From Rhizobium sp. AAP43 (GTDB lineage Bacteria; Pseudomonadota; Alphaproteobacteria; Rhizobiales; Rhizobiaceae): 64,000 nt of DNA. The first letter of the stretch is position 1; every line of letters starts with the position of its first letter. This document shows positions 20,522 through 31,604 of the stretch, in pieces. Both the position numbers and the translations under genes were made by a program. Location of the stretch: contig NZ_LJHS01000027.1 of NCBI RefSeq assembly GCF_001296045.1, forward strand, positions 115,618-179,617, read 5' to 3'. The notes beneath the pieces were generated by a model. It did not search any database. It was not told the origin of the DNA and saw only the letters and a program-made list of their open reading frames with translations.

Positions 20522-21361
20522 ATGACAGCGCGCATGGACAAACGTTTTGCCGACTTGAAGGCTGAAGGCCGCCCGGCACTCGTTACCTATTTCATGGGTG
20601 GCGATCCGGATTATGCGACCTCTCTTGAGATCATGAAGGCGCTCCCGGCCGCGGGATCTGACGTGATCGAGCTGGGCATGCCCTTTTCCGATCCCATGGC
20701 TGATGGCCCTGCAATTCAGCTCGCCGGCCAGCGTGCCTTAAAGGCAGGCCAGACCTTGGCAAAGACGCTCGATCTGGCTCGCGAATTCCGCAAGGCAGAT
20801 CAGGATACGCCAATCGTCCTTATGGGATATTACAATCCGATCTACATCTATGGCGTCGAGCGCTTCCTCGATGATGCCCTGGCCGCTGGGATCGATGGCC
20901 TGATCGTTGTCGATCTGCCGCCGGAAATGGATGATGAGTTGTGCATCCCGGCCCGCAGCCGCGACATCAATTTCGTCCGTCTGGCCACACCGACCACAGA
21001 CGACAAGCGCTTGCCGAAGGTGCTCGAGAATACCTCCGGCTTCGTCTATTATGTTTCGATGAACGGGATCACAGGTTCGTCCTTGCCGGATCCGTCGCGT
21101 GTGGCCGGTGCCGTTCAGCGGATCAAGGCACATACAAATCTTCCGATCTGCGTTGGCTTTGGCGTGAAAACCGCCGAGCACGCCCGACTGATCGGCGCGA
21201 ATGCTGACGGCGTTGTCGTCGGAACGGCAATCGTCAATCAGGTTGCCACAAATCTCACTGCTGATGGGAAGGCCAATGCAGACACGGTCCAGGCCGTTGT
21301 CACGCTGGTCCGCGGTTTGTCGAGCGGCGTTCGCAGCGCACGCCTTGCTGCCGCCGAATAG
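20522..21361 (+). CDS. trpA: tryptophan synthase alpha subunit
   Basis: TrpA cleaves indole-3-glycerol phosphate and channels indole to TrpB. The 279-residue TIM barrel has both catalytic acids in [16 protein letters not shown], the loop motif PPEMDDE, and phosphate-binding [10 protein letters not shown] and VVGTAIV. It is followed after 38 bases by accD, the standard rhizobial trpFBA-accD-folC order. Confidence 0.98.
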   Translation: MTARMDKRFADLKAEGRPALVTYFMGGDPDYATSLEIMKALPAAGSDVIELGMPFSDPMADGPAIQLAGQRALKAGQTLAKTLDLAREFRKADQDTPIVLMGYYNPIYIYGVERFLDDALAAGIDGLIVVDLPPEMDDELCIPARSRDINFVRLATPTTDDKRLPKVLENTSGFVYYVSMNGITGSSLPDPSRVAGAVQRIKAHTNLPICVGFGVKTAEHARLIGANADGVVVGTAIVNQVATNLTADGKANADTVQAVVTLVRGLSSGVRSARLAAAE

Positions 21362-21399
21362 AATTCCCAAATAGGCTGAAAAAGTCAGGAGTACACCGC

Positions 21400-22302
21400 G
21401 TGAACTGGATCACCAACTATGTGCGCCCGCGCATCAATTCCATGCTGGGCCGTCGCGAAGTTCCGGAGAACCTCTGGATCAAGTGCCCTGAAACGGGTGA
21501 AATGGTCTTCCACAAGGACCTGGAAGAAAACAAGTGGGTCATCCCCGCCTCCGGCTATCACATGAAGATGCCGGCTCGTGACCGCCTTGTCGATCTATTC
21601 GACAACGGCCAGTTTGAATCCTTGCCGCAGCCCAAGGTGGCACAAGATCCGCTGAAGTTCCGCGATTCGAAGAAATACACCGATCGTCTTCGCGACAGCC
21701 GTCTGAAGACCGAGCAGGAAGACACCATTCTGGCCGCCGTTGGATCGGTCCAGGGACTGAAGCTTGTCGCTGTGGTGCACGAGTTCAACTTCATGGGCGG
21801 ATCGCTGGGCATCGCTGCCGGCGAGGCGATCGTGAAGGCGTTCGAACGCGCCATCAAGGAGAAATGCCCGCTGGTCATGTTCCCTGCCTCAGGTGGCGCG
21901 CGCATGCAGGAGGGCATCCTGTCTTTGATGCAGTTGCCGCGCACCACGGTTGCCGTCGACATGCTGAAAGAAGCGGGCCTTCCCTATATCGTCGTACTGA
22001 CCAACCCGACAACCGGTGGCGTAACCGCGTCCTATGCTATGCTGGGCGACCTGCATATTGCCGAACCGGGTGCTGAAATCTGCTTCGCCGGCAAGCGCGT
22101 CATCGAACAGACCATTCGCGAAAAGCTGCCCGAGGGTTTCCAGACGTCGGAATACCTCCTCGAGCATGGCATGGTCGACATGGTGGTGAAGCGTCACGAT
22201 ATCCCCGACACGCTCGCGCGCGTCCTAAAGATCATGACGAAACGTCCGGCGGACACGCTCGCTGTGGCCGCGCCGGCCGCTGCCGTTGCGGTCTCGGCCT
22301 GA
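21400..22302 (+). CDS. accD: acetyl-CoA carboxylase carboxyltransferase beta subunit, degenerate zinc ribbon
   Basis: AccD with AccA transfers carboxyl from biotin to acetyl-CoA, the first step of fatty-acid synthesis. The 300-residue protein starts at GTG ([16 protein letters not shown]) and has the crotonase-fold motifs [12 protein letters not shown] and [16 protein letters not shown]. In E. coli AccD the N-terminus carries a four-cysteine zinc ribbon. Here the aligned stretch [15 protein letters not shown] ... [11 protein letters not shown] keeps only one of the four cysteines, so zinc cannot be bound in the usual way. The rest is intact and the gene is surely functional. The C-terminus ends in an Ala/Val-rich tail. 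Confidence 0.96.
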   Translation: MNWITNYVRPRINSMLGRREVPENLWIKCPETGEMVFHKDLEENKWVIPASGYHMKMPARDRLVDLFDNGQFESLPQPKVAQDPLKFRDSKKYTDRLRDSRLKTEQEDTILAAVGSVQGLKLVAVVHEFNFMGGSLGIAAGEAIVKAFERAIKEKCPLVMFPASGGARMQEGILSLMQLPRTTVAVDMLKEAGLPYIVVLTNPTTGGVTASYAMLGDLHIAEPGAEICFAGKRVIEQTIREKLPEGFQTSEYLLEHGMVDMVVKRHDIPDTLARVLKIMTKRPADTLAVAAPAAAVAVSA

Positions 22303-22336
22303 TCGCTCCCGCACGCAGATCCTATTTCCGGTACCT

Positions 22337-23683
22337 ATGACGATGACAGCCCCAATGGCGAGCCTGGCCGAGGCCGAGATCGAGAAGCTCCTGGGGCTGC
22401 ATCCTAAGGGGTATGACCTGTCACTGGATCGGATCCGGCGGCTTCTGGCCGTTCTTGGCAATCCGCATCTGCGGTTGCCACCGGTTATCCATGTTGCCGG
22501 CACGAACGGCAAGGGTTCAGCGACAGCCTTTTGTCGTGCACTTCTTGAGGCTCAAGGCCTTGCCGTGCATGTGCACACCTCCCCCCATCTGGTCCGCTGG
22601 CACGAGCGCTATCGGATCGGGGTAAAGGGCGGGCAGGGCCAGATCGTCGAGGATGCCTTGTTTGCCGACGCCTTGCGTCGTGTTGCCGAAGCAAATGCCG
22701 GCCAGTCGATCACCGTCTTCGAGATTCTGACGGCGGTGACGTTCATTCTCTTTTCCGAACAGCCGGCTGATGTCGTTATTCTCGAGGTTGGTCTCGGTGG
22801 CCGGTTTGATGCCACCAATGTCATCGAGAATCCGGCCGTCTGCGTCATCCAGCCGATCTCACTCGATCACCAGGCTTATCTCGGGGATCGCGTGGAACTG
22901 ATTGCTGCCGAAAAGGGTGGCATCATCAAGCGCAAGGCGCCGGTGGTCATTGGCCATCAGGAGTTTGAAGGCGCCCGCGATGTTCTGATCTCAACAGCTG
23001 AGCGCCTGTCCTGTCCGACGGCCGTCTACGGACAGGATTTTCTGGCCTACGAAGAATTCGGCCGAATGGTCTACCAGGATGAGTTCGGACTGATGGATCT
23101 CCCGTTACCGCGTCTGCCCGGTCGCCATCAGATCGGCAATGCAGCGACGGCTATTCGTGCCGTGAAGGCGGCGGGCTTCCCCGTTACCGATCAGACAGCG
23201 ACCCAGGCGATGCAAACCGTGGTCTGGCCCGGTCGTCTGCAGCGACTGTCTGAAGGAGAAATCGTCGCAAAGGCTCCGGTCGGCAGTGAGATCTGGCTCG
23301 ACGGCGGTCATAATCCGGGCGCTGGCGAAGTGCTTGCCGAGGCGATGGCGGCGATGGAAGAACGTCAGCCGCGTCCTCTCTATCTCATCGCCGGGATGAT
23401 CAACACCAAGGATCCAATCGGCTTCTTCCGCGCATTTGTGGATATTGTGCAGGCCGTTTATACGGTGCCGATCGAAGGATCGGATGTCGGGCTAGACCCC
23501 GTCGCGCTTGCACAATCGGCCGCAGAAGCGGGCTTGAAGGCACGGCCAGCAAGCTCTGTCGTCGAGGCATTGTCAGCAATTGCGGCCGCGACGACAGACG
23601 GAAGACCCCCGAGGATCCTGATCGGTGGATCGCTTTATCTCGCAGGCAATGTTCTTGCCGAAAACGGCACCATCCCGACATGA
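22337..23683 (+). CDS. folC: bifunctional folylpolyglutamate / dihydrofolate synthase
   Basis: FolC adds glutamate to dihydropteroate and to folates. The protein has the ATP-binding P-loop HVAGTNGKGSATAF, the SPHLVRWHERYRI omega-loop region, VGLGGRFDATNV and LDGGHNPGAGEVL. I chose ATG 22337 (448 residues); ATGs at 22343 and 22355 are also possible, and an earlier in-frame ATG at 22286 would overlap accD. It is last in the trpFBA-accD-folC run. Confidence 0.95.
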   Translation: MTMTAPMASLAEAEIEKLLGLHPKGYDLSLDRIRRLLAVLGNPHLRLPPVIHVAGTNGKGSATAFCRALLEAQGLAVHVHTSPHLVRWHERYRIGVKGGQGQIVEDALFADALRRVAEANAGQSITVFEILTAVTFILFSEQPADVVILEVGLGGRFDATNVIENPAVCVIQPISLDHQAYLGDRVELIAAEKGGIIKRKAPVVIGHQEFEGARDVLISTAERLSCPTAVYGQDFLAYEEFGRMVYQDEFGLMDLPLPRLPGRHQIGNAATAIRAVKAAGFPVTDQTATQAMQTVVWPGRLQRLSEGEIVAKAPVGSEIWLDGGHNPGAGEVLAEAMAAMEERQPRPLYLIAGMINTKDPIGFFRAFVDIVQAVYTVPIEGSDVGLDPVALAQSAAEAGLKARPASSVVEALSAIAAATTDGRPPRILIGGSLYLAGNVLAENGTIPT

Positions 23684-23685
23684 AA

Positions 23686-23707
23686 AAGCCCGGCGAAAGC
23701 CGGGCTT
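23686..23707. terminator. bidirectional terminator between folC and trxA
   Basis: AAGCCCGGC / GCCGGGCTT, nine paired bases with a GAAA tetraloop, starts at the folC stop and sits between converging genes. Confidence 0.9.
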
Positions 23708-23732
23708 CTCAATTCAAGATCAAAAACTTTGA

Positions 23733-24053
23733 TCAGGCAGCGCCGGCAATCCAGCTCGACAGAGCGGTCTTCGGTGCGGCACCCACCTTGATGTCGGCGA
23801 CTTCACCACCCTTGAAGACGGCGAGCGTCGGGATCGAACGGACACCGAACTGAGCGGCCAGTTCAGGGTTTTCATCGATGTTGAGCTTGACGATCTTCAC
23901 CTTGCCCGCGAGTTCGTTCGAGATTTCCTCAAGGCTCGGGGCGATCATCTTGCACGGACCGCACCACTCGGCCCAAAAATCCACAACGACAGGCTCGGAT
24001 GCGTTGAGAACCTCGGCCTGGAAGTTGGAGTTATCGACTTTTACGGTAGCCAT
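23733..24053 (-). CDS. trxA: thioredoxin
   Basis: Thioredoxin is the general cytosolic disulfide reductase. The 106-residue protein starts [10 protein letters not shown] at ATG 24053 with a strong GGAG upstream; the longer open frame is spurious. It carries the active site [13 protein letters not shown] and cis-proline RSIPTL. It lies 70 bases downstream of addA on the same strand, at the end of a long leftward gene run. Confidence 0.98.
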   Translation of the reverse strand: MATVKVDNSNFQAEVLNASEPVVVDFWAEWCGPCKMIAPSLEEISNELAGKVKIVKLNIDENPELAAQFGVRSIPTLAVFKGGEVADIKVGAAPKTALSSWIAGAA

Positions 24054-24123
24054 AGGGCTCTCCTTTGAATTGAACTTGGCACTTATGTGATGCCGGGCGG
24101 CATTCATTTCAATATGCCGTATC

Positions 24124-27100
24124 TCACGACACCGCGATCTCGGCAAGGGAGCGGCTCAGCACCGCGTCATCAAGGCGGAGAAGGGTGCCCGTTTCGGTAT
24201 AGACAAGCCAGCATTCGATCCTCTTTTGAGGATAGAGCGGTTTGAGAATGTCCCGGTAGATGGCGAGCTGCACGCGGTGGGAAAGGGGTGCCATATCCGC
24301 GCTATCGGGTGGTTGCCGATTGGTCTTGTAGTCCGCGATGATAACGCGATCCGCCAGCACGGCCATTCGGTCAATCCGGCCCGACACAGCGCGCGGTTCA
24401 CCGTTCAGGTCAATTGTGCCCATGACAGATACTTCGGGCTCGCTTGGGGCTGAAAAGAGTGGCGCAAGCGCGCTGTCTTCGAGCACTTTCATCACGGTCT
24501 CGACAAGACGAAACCTCTCTGCTGATGGCCAGTAACGTGCTGCGCGCTCAGCGTAGCGTTGCGCAGCCTCAAGGCGATCTTCGATCGCAACGCTGGGCAG
24601 GTTTTGCAGCATGCGGTGAACCAGCCGTCCTCTTTGCAGTGCAATGCCCGCCTTCTCTGTCTGGGTGAAAAGGGGGGAGCTGGTCAGAGGTTCGGGCGTG
24701 TCGTCGATAACAAGGCTGCCTGCGGTTGACGGACTGAGCGGCCTGGGCAGACGCGGCGGCGGCGGCAGCGGACGCCAGAGTGACGCAGGCAGGCTGCTCT
24801 CGACATCCTGCTCCGCGGTCTTCTCCTCAAGTGGTAAGTCCTTCTCGGTTTCATGAAGTGTCCACCGAAGGCCTGTCCAATTGCCGTCTGGGCCTTTGAA
24901 CTCCACCGAGGTCGCACGGGACTCATCTGCTTCAAGTGCCTCGAAAATCATCCGATGCCAGATGTCGCCGGGATCCTGTACTCCTCGATACCCTGCAATG
25001 ACGAGCTGATCGGCGGCTCTGGTCATCCCGACATAGAGCAGTCGGCGATATTCTTCCTCGGCCTGGCCGCGACGTCGGTCAGTATCAGCCTGAACGATTG
25101 AATTACCGAGAGATTTGGATGGCACCCATACGGGTGTGCCCGCATAGGCGCTGTCTTCCAGCAGCCGCAGCTTTGACAGGTGATTGGCGTTGAAGGGCTT
25201 GGAGCCACCATCAACAAGAAAGACAATCGGCGCTTCCAGACCCTTGGACGCGTGGACGGTCATGATCCGGACTTCGTTGCGCTCCTTGTCCTGCTCGCGC
25301 TTGACCTCCGGTGCTTCGATTTCCAGGGTCGATACGAAGGACTGGAAGCCGGGAAGGCCGCTTGTCTCGAAGGCGAGAGCGAAACCCAGGAACTCGTCGA
25401 GAATATCGCTGACTTCGGATCCAAGCCTACCCAGATAGGCTTTTCGTCCGCCGTGCAGGCCCAGTACCCGCGCATAGAAATCATGCACGGAGTGCGTTCG
25501 GGATTGCTCGCGGAAGTGATCGAGCTTCTGAACCGAGGTTTTGAAGGGCGATCCTTCTTCCTCGGCCAGCGCCTTCATCCTGTCCCACAGCGACTGGCCC
25601 TCTGGTCGCTCCGAGGCCAGCGCCATCAACTCGTCTTCGCTGTGATTGAAGAGAGGGCTTTTTAACAGGGCGGCGAGAGAGAGGTCGTCGGACACCAGGA
25701 GAAGAAAGCGCCCAAGCGCCAGCATGTCCTGGACAGCGATATGGCTGGTCAGTTTCAGTCGGTCAGCGCCGGCAACCGGCACATTGTAGGGTCGCTTGAG
25801 GGCGCGGGTCAGCGCATTGACGAAACTGTCACGTTTACGGACGAGGACGAGGATATCACCCGGCCGAACAGTCCGTTTTCGCCCCTTCTCGATGATCGTC
25901 TCCCGGCCGACCATCTCGGAAATCCGGTGTGCGATACGGCGAGCAAGAACGGCGGAAGGCGCACTTTCGGGTGTCGCATCGAACGGTGCAGTCCAGTCCT
26001 CGCTTTTCTCCTGCTTTTCCGCAGCAATCATGCTCCAGACATCGACGATACCCGGATGCCCAACACGGCTGGATTGATGATCGATGGCCTCGCCTTCGGC
26101 GCTTAGACCCCGCCTGTTCTGCGGCAGCGCGAAGACGGCATCGACCGCGCCGAGCACCGCCCGCGTCGAACGAAAGGAGAGCGGTAGCCGGACGGTATTG
26201 AATTCCTGGCCACCATCGTGAACGGCCCGTTCGGTCTGGCGGGCTTCCTGCGAGAACTGCTCGGGCCGGGCGCCTTGGAAGGAATAGATCGACTGCTTCT
26301 CGTCACCCACGGCAAAGAAGGTGCGCAACACCGGCCGAGCTCCAAGACCGCTGAAGAAGTCCTGCCGTAGAGACCGGATCACCGACCACTGAACTGGACT
26401 GGTGTCCTGGGCTTCATCGACGAGGATGTGGTCTATGCCTTGGTCCAGCTTGTAGTGGACCCATGGCCCGACATCGCCTCTCCCTAGGAGATCCGAGGTG
26501 CGGACAATTAGATCTTCGAAATCGAGCTGCGATCGGCGCTTCTTTAGCTCTTCATAGTCCCGGTCGAGTCGCGTCGCGAGCGTCAAGGCAGCCGAGGTTG
26601 CCTGATACATGCGAAAGATCCGCAATCTATCCCGCATGAGAAGCACATGGTCACGAGCGAGAGTGATCGCATCCTTCAACTGCGGTGCCAGCTTGGTCAT
26701 CCCAGCCGAGATCAGTGACGAATCGGCCTTGGGCGTTTCTGTTGCCGTCAGGAAGGCGCGGTCCGTCAATTGCGCCCGCATACGCGGATCGCGTTCCAGG
26801 AAGGCGCTTTCGAGTGCTTCTGCGGTCGCGCGAACCTTTTCGCCGCCTTTCTCGAGCGCCAATTCGAGATAATGAGGCAGGACGTCCGCTGACAGCCCGT
26901 TCAAAGGCCAGTAATCCTCGGCTCTTGAGATCTCCGTTTCCGAAGGCCCGATACCAAGCGCCCTGCGAAGCGAAGCATCCATCCCGCCGCTGGCCGCCGC
27001 CTTACTTTCGAATTGTCGCAGCGCATGACGGTTCGAGACCACATCTGCCAGCAGGCCTTCCAGCCCTGTTTCGTCGGCCGTGCTCAGGACTTGTGAGAAA

Positions 27101-27687
27101 GCGTCAGCAAGACGGACATCCCCCTCGCTGGAGGTTGCCGTCAGCAGTGTGCGGCGGGCCTCGGCGAGAAGACTTGTTGCTGCCCTGTCGTCGAGAACGC
27201 TGAAGTGCCCCGCCACATTGGCTTCCAGCGGAAACTGATGGAGCAGGGCTTCGCAAAAGGCGTGAATGGTCTGGATCTTCAGACCGCCCGGCGTCTCCAA
27301 TGCCTTGGCAAACAATTGCCGGGCCTTCGCCAGCGTCGCCCGATCCGGCTCCCTTTGCTCGATCGCAGCCAGACGCTTTGCAAGCTCTGCATCGTCCAGA
27401 GTGGCCCATTCCGCCAGCCGCTCAAACACGCGGTTCGACATCTCCGATGCCGCTGCTTTTGTATAGGTCAGGCAGAGGATAGACGAAGCGCGGGCGCCCG
27501 CAAGAAGCAGGCGGATGACCCGTTGAGTGAGCACATGGGTCTTGCCGGAGCCGGCATTGGCAGACACCCAGGCAGACTGACCGGGATGCGAGGCGCGCGC
27601 CTGCTGCAAAGTTGTCCAGTTGAGCCACTGCGCCGGATCGCCGTCTGCGGGCAGGCTGTCATGATCGCGATAGGTGTCAGTCGTCAC
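24124..27687 (-). CDS. addA: double-strand break repair helicase-nuclease subunit AddA
   Basis: AddA is the UvrD/RecB-like 3'-5' helicase and nuclease subunit of AddAB, which resects double-strand ends for RecA loading, replacing RecBCD. The chosen GTG at 27687 ([15 protein letters not shown], 1187 residues) has GAGGAGG six bases upstream and overlaps the addB stop by 11 bases; a longer frame to an ATG at 27735 lies inside addB. Motifs include Walker [14 protein letters not shown], Walker [42 protein letters not shown] and the C-terminal RecB-family nuclease [12 protein letters not shown]. Confidence 0.97.
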   Translation of the reverse strand: MTTDTYRDHDSLPADGDPAQWLNWTTLQQARASHPGQSAWVSANAGSGKTHVLTQRVIRLLLAGARASSILCLTYTKAAASEMSNRVFERLAEWATLDDAELAKRLAAIEQREPDRATLAKARQLFAKALETPGGLKIQTIHAFCEALLHQFPLEANVAGHFSVLDDRAATSLLAEARRTLLTATSSEGDVRLADAFSQVLSTADETGLEGLLADVVSNRHALRQFESKAAASGGMDASLRRALGIGPSETEISRAEDYWPLNGLSADVLPHYLELALEKGGEKVRATAEALESAFLERDPRMRAQLTDRAFLTATETPKADSSLISAGMTKLAPQLKDAITLARDHVLLMRDRLRIFRMYQATSAALTLATRLDRDYEELKKRRSQLDFEDLIVRTSDLLGRGDVGPWVHYKLDQGIDHILVDEAQDTSPVQWSVIRSLRQDFFSGLGARPVLRTFFAVGDEKQSIYSFQGARPEQFSQEARQTERAVHDGGQEFNTVRLPLSFRSTRAVLGAVDAVFALPQNRRGLSAEGEAIDHQSSRVGHPGIVDVWSMIAAEKQEKSEDWTAPFDATPESAPSAVLARRIAHRISEMVGRETIIEKGRKRTVRPGDILVLVRKRDSFVNALTRALKRPYNVPVAGADRLKLTSHIAVQDMLALGRFLLLVSDDLSLAALLKSPLFNHSEDELMALASERPEGQSLWDRMKALAEEEGSPFKTSVQKLDHFREQSRTHSVHDFYARVLGLHGGRKAYLGRLGSEVSDILDEFLGFALAFETSGLPGFQSFVSTLEIEAPEVKREQDKERNEVRIMTVHASKGLEAPIVFLVDGGSKPFNANHLSKLRLLEDSAYAGTPVWVPSKSLGNSIVQADTDRRRGQAEEEYRRLLYVGMTRAADQLVIAGYRGVQDPGDIWHRMIFEALEADESRATSVEFKGPDGNWTGLRWTLHETEKDLPLEEKTAEQDVESSLPASLWRPLPPPPRLPRPLSPSTAGSLVIDDTPEPLTSSPLFTQTEKAGIALQRGRLVHRMLQNLPSVAIEDRLEAAQRYAERAARYWPSAERFRLVETVMKVLEDSALAPLFSAPSEPEVSVMGTIDLNGEPRAVSGRIDRMAVLADRVIIADYKTNRQPPDSADMAPLSHRVQLAIYRDILKPLYPQKRIECWLVYTETGTLLRLDDAVLSRSLAEIAVS

Positions 27688-30600
27688 CGGCGGCCTCCTC
27701 GGTTTCGGCCGTTGACCATTCCGCAACGCGTGCAAGGTGATCGTATTCGCCGCCGTAATTGTTCTGTTCGGCCGGGATCAACCGCGAGACATAGCCGCGC
27801 TCACCGCTCTGCAGGGCTTCAACAAACCGGCCGAGCTCATCCACCGCCTGCTGGGCCAGCTCGATCGCTGACTTCTTGTTGTCACCACGGGTCGCCAGTT
27901 CATTGTTGACCTGATCGACGGAAAACCGATCTGCGGGACGCAGTCGGACATAGAGAAGATTGTCAGGGATCGCTGCACCGACAGGTTTGAAGGCACCCTT
28001 GATCAATGCAGCCGCCTCGAGGGCGAGCTGTGGATCGAGCAGGCTCCGGGCCTGCGGAGCACTTGGACTGATGCCGGTCTTGTAGTCGATGATATCGACA
28101 CGGCCTACAGCCTTGAGATCGATCCGGTCGGCAATCCCGCTGATCGTGATACCCACGGGTTCCAGCACCACGCTGCCCCGCAATTCCGTCAGGGAGCGGC
28201 GGATCTCCGGCTTGCGTTCCCGTTCCCAGGTCAGAAAGGCCTGGGCGACCTCATGAAACCGCTGCCGCCAGACAATATCGATGTGAAGCGGCAGCTTTTC
28301 GCGATCAAATTCCTCATTTGTCAGAGCCTTGAAAATCTCGCTGGCATCAAGGCGTGACGCATCATGTCCCTCGCGGACGAACCGTTCGACGATGCGGTGG
28401 TAGAGTGTGCCGCGCTCGGCAGCACCTGGATCCTGGTTGAATGGATCCACGGCATCGAGCTTGAGAATGCGCCGCGCATAAATCGCATATGGATCGCGTC
28501 GAAAACGTCCCACTTCGGAAAAGCTGAAGGACCGTGGCTGAAGCTCGGCCCGTGGTCGCGGGGCAGGGCGCTGCGCCGCCGGCTGACTTTCGCCTTCATC
28601 GATGAGGTCAGCATAGCGGCGATAGATATTGCCCCTCTGCCGCATGGCATTCTCAAGTGCATGCCCGCCGAGGGCCAGCAGTCTCTGAAGCCAGCGCGAA
28701 GCGACCGTTGGTGCAGATCCCTCACGAAGCGAACGGGAAAAGATGAGTTTTTGCGTGCCGCAGGCCATCTGGAAGTCGTGTGCGACCTGGCCGACCTGGC
28801 GTTCGGGCGGTTCGAGCCCGATTTCGGTTTTCATGATTCGAGAGAGAAAGGGGTTGTTCTTGGTCTGGCCCGGCCAGCTTCCCTCGTTCATGCCGCCGAT
28901 TACCATCATGTCGACATTTTGCAGCCGGGCTTCCAGCGTGCCGAAGATGAAGACCCGCGGATGTCGCATCGCCTGGGGCTTGACTGCCTGACCGGCCATC
29001 AGCGCGACGAGGATATCGGCCCATTCAGGTCCGTCGGCTTCAATCTGGCCTTCAGCTTCTAGCACCTGACCAAGCAGGCCGGCCAACACGTCCCCTGCCT
29101 GGCTGCCCCAGAGTCCCTGCAGGCTGCCATTCTCATCGATGGTGACCGCCTCCAGCACACGACCTGTCCGCTCTGCCCATTCCCGCAGTGTGAACCGGGT
29201 GGAGATCGGTCGCCCCGATGGGCTGCGGACAAGGGCGGAAACGAGCGGTTCGACCGCTGCCGCGACCTTGTGTGCCAATGCGCGCGCGGCTTCCAGTGCT
29301 TCTGGAGAGGAACTTCGTCGCCATTGGGGTTGATGCCGATCAGCGAGATGCGCAACTAGTCCGTCTTCGAACAAAGTTTCCATCTCTGCGAGATCGAGCG
29401 GTTTGTTGCCGCCGCGCAAGGCGATCACTTCAAGCGTGTCGGCCGCCAGCTGCGCTGTCTGCGCATCGAAACCGAACCGCGCCAGCGGATGCTTGATCAG
29501 GGAGACTATGGAGACTGGATCCCCCGGGCGCAGACAGGCCTCTACGACCACTTGCGCCAACATTGCAGCCTGCGTGCCGGTCAAGGGCGTGCCGGCCGAA
29601 TCATCGGCCTCGATGTCAAAACGGGCAAGCTCTGCCATCACGCGTCGCGCCAGGGCACGATCTGGGGTGATCAGAGCAACCCGGCTGTCGGGATTGTCCG
29701 AAGCGCTTAGCCCAAGCCGCAGGGCGATGGCTATTGCGGTCGCCTCTTCGCGCTCATTCGCCGCTTCGATCAGGCTGACATCGGCAAATGCATCCAGCAG
29801 GCGTTCTGTCGAGAACGCCTCGCGCCACGCTTTCCAATTGTCGGTCGCTTCGGCCGGCGCCATGGCCCGCGACAGGATCTCTGCCCGATCCGCAAGCGCA
29901 GCTGGCGCCTGCTCAAGGGCTTCCACGTCTTCGCGCGCAATGCGCATGTGCCGGAGAAGATGCGCCAATCCATATTGTGGATGGCCGCGTAGCGCCGGGT
30001 CAGGCCTCTGGAGAAACGAACTCCTATCGTCAAGCTTCGCCCAGTCCGCCTCGGGCATGTCAAGATCGAGCCCAGGGAGGACAACGACGCCCTGCTCAAG
30101 CTCGGCGATTGCCGCAATCAATTCGGCAGCGGCCGGAATGGAGCCGGTCGAGCCTGCGACAATAACGGGACCAACGGATCCTGTCCGACGGATGCGATCG
30201 GCCTCAGCCCGCAACACGGCGTCGCGATGACGTGCAGGGGACGAGCGGACCAGCTCTTCCAAGCGGGCCGGCCAGAAGGCCGTCGCGATCTTCAGGAAAG
30301 CGAGTGTCAGTTGCCACCAGGAGCCGAAATCAGCCGACTCCAATGTATCCAGATTGGCCCAGTCGCAGCCCTCTGTTTCAGCGGCTTCAACGAGCTCGGT
30401 CAGCGCGCGCGCCAGCCAGACGGCATCAGCGGGGCTTGCGGGGGCCACAAGCGGCGTGTCGGCATGGATGGAGCGGACGATCTCGGGCAACTGGTTTCGC
30501 CAGGCAAGGATCAGGCGTGCCAGTTCCAGCAGCATGACCGTTCCGCTGACGGGAGGCGCCAGGTCCATGACGGAAGGGGCTTCTGCATCGAAATAGCCGC

Positions 30601-30868
30601 TGTCATCATCCGTTTCGCCGAGCGGCCGGATGTTCGGCAAAATGGCGGATCTTGCGCCCAGCAGATCGACGAATTCAGATCGAAGGACACGCGCGGCACG
30701 GCGCGTCGGCACGAGGATCGTCACAGCTGCAAGTGACAGCGGATCTTCCGGATCATGGCGATAGCTGTCGATCAGCCGGCCATCGAGCACGGCCCGCGCC
30801 AGTGCGCTGAGAAACGGCCGCCCCGGCGGTATGGTGAAAAGACGGCCTCCTCGTGCGCCTGTATTCAT
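27677..30868 (-). CDS. addB: double-strand break repair nuclease subunit AddB
   Basis: AddB is the partner of AddA; it recognises Chi-like sites and supplies the second nuclease. The 1063-residue protein begins MNTGARGGRLFTIPPGRPFL and has an inactivated helicase fold (VPTRRAARVLRSEFVD, no Walker A). The RecB-like nuclease lies near the C-terminus (GIADRIDLKAVGRVDIIDYKTG). It overlaps murU upstream by four bases and addA downstream by 11, so all three are translationally coupled. Confidence 0.95.
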   Translation of the reverse strand: MNTGARGGRLFTIPPGRPFLSALARAVLDGRLIDSYRHDPEDPLSLAAVTILVPTRRAARVLRSEFVDLLGARSAILPNIRPLGETDDDSGYFDAEAPSVMDLAPPVSGTVMLLELARLILAWRNQLPEIVRSIHADTPLVAPASPADAVWLARALTELVEAAETEGCDWANLDTLESADFGSWWQLTLAFLKIATAFWPARLEELVRSSPARHRDAVLRAEADRIRRTGSVGPVIVAGSTGSIPAAAELIAAIAELEQGVVVLPGLDLDMPEADWAKLDDRSSFLQRPDPALRGHPQYGLAHLLRHMRIAREDVEALEQAPAALADRAEILSRAMAPAEATDNWKAWREAFSTERLLDAFADVSLIEAANEREEATAIAIALRLGLSASDNPDSRVALITPDRALARRVMAELARFDIEADDSAGTPLTGTQAAMLAQVVVEACLRPGDPVSIVSLIKHPLARFGFDAQTAQLAADTLEVIALRGGNKPLDLAEMETLFEDGLVAHLADRHQPQWRRSSSPEALEAARALAHKVAAAVEPLVSALVRSPSGRPISTRFTLREWAERTGRVLEAVTIDENGSLQGLWGSQAGDVLAGLLGQVLEAEGQIEADGPEWADILVALMAGQAVKPQAMRHPRVFIFGTLEARLQNVDMMVIGGMNEGSWPGQTKNNPFLSRIMKTEIGLEPPERQVGQVAHDFQMACGTQKLIFSRSLREGSAPTVASRWLQRLLALGGHALENAMRQRGNIYRRYADLIDEGESQPAAQRPAPRPRAELQPRSFSFSEVGRFRRDPYAIYARRILKLDAVDPFNQDPGAAERGTLYHRIVERFVREGHDASRLDASEIFKALTNEEFDREKLPLHIDIVWRQRFHEVAQAFLTWERERKPEIRRSLTELRGSVVLEPVGITISGIADRIDLKAVGRVDIIDYKTGISPSAPQARSLLDPQLALEAAALIKGAFKPVGAAIPDNLLYVRLRPADRFSVDQVNNELATRGDNKKSAIELAQQAVDELGRFVEALQSGERGYVSRLIPAEQNNYGGEYDHLARVAEWSTAETEEAAGDD

Positions 30869-31599
30869 GGCTTTTGTCGCTGGCGTGCGACGACAGTCTC
30901 TGCGGGCTCAATCGCATCAGGCGTGCCGACGGTCAGCCAGTGACCGTGAAGTTTTTGGCCGTAGAGGCGTCCGGCCTCGCTCGCCTGGTCGAAATAACGG
31001 TTGAGGTTGAAGGGCTCGCTTGGTGCGTCGGAGAGGAACGTGGGCAGCAAGGCCAGGGCCCCGGCATAAACAACAGGGTCTGATGCGCCGTCCTGATAGC
31101 GTGTGAGACGTCCGTCCATGGCCAGCGAAAAGTCGTTCTTCCCGTTATGGCCGGTCGTCTTGTCCGGATCGACGCACAGCATGGCGATATCCATGCGGCT
31201 GCTGTCGAAGAAGCGCGAGAGCCGAGCAAGGTTGGAAGCTTCGCCCGAGGCGTCACCGACCCAGAACAGATCGGCATTCATCACCAGGCATGGCCGCTCG
31301 GCGTTGAGCAGCTTCAGCCCCTTGGCAAGGCCGCCGCCGGAATCCATCAGGCGATCGCGCTCGTCGGAAATCAGCACGCGCATGTCGGATGTTGTTGCGA
31401 GATGAGCCTCCATCTGCTCTGCATGATGATGCACATTGACCACGAGCGTATCGACGCCCGCTTCTCGCAGGGCGTCGATGGCATAGTCGATCATCGGGCG
31501 GCCACCGATCCGAACCAGGGGTTTTGGCAAAGTATCGGTAATGGGGCGCATCCGCGTACCCAGTCCGGCCGCGAGTATCATGGCTTGTGTGATGGTCAT
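30865..31599 (-). CDS. murU: MurU-type nucleotidyltransferase (probable MurNAc-1-phosphate uridylyltransferase)
   Basis: A 244-residue sugar-phosphate nucleotidyltransferase with LAAGLGTRMRPITDTLPKPLV (nucleotide loop), NADLFWVGDA and a C-terminal EPAETVVARQR. In Pseudomonas MurU makes UDP-MurNAc from MurNAc-1-phosphate in a recycling bypass that evades fosfomycin; the kinase partner is AmgK. Here the gene lies five bases after the tsaE-amgK fusion, which supports the MurU assignment over a generic glucose-1-phosphate transferase. Start is ATG 31599; a longer frame would overlap the upstream gene. Confidence 0.85.
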   Translation of the reverse strand: MTITQAMILAAGLGTRMRPITDTLPKPLVRIGGRPMIDYAIDALREAGVDTLVVNVHHHAEQMEAHLATTSDMRVLISDERDRLMDSGGGLAKGLKLLNAERPCLVMNADLFWVGDASGEASNLARLSRFFDSSRMDIAMLCVDPDKTTGHNGKNDFSLAMDGRLTRYQDGASDPVVYAGALALLPTFLSDAPSEPFNLNRYFDQASEAGRLYGQKLHGHWLTVGTPDAIEPAETVVARQRQKP

Positions 31600-31604
31600 C
31601 TGTC

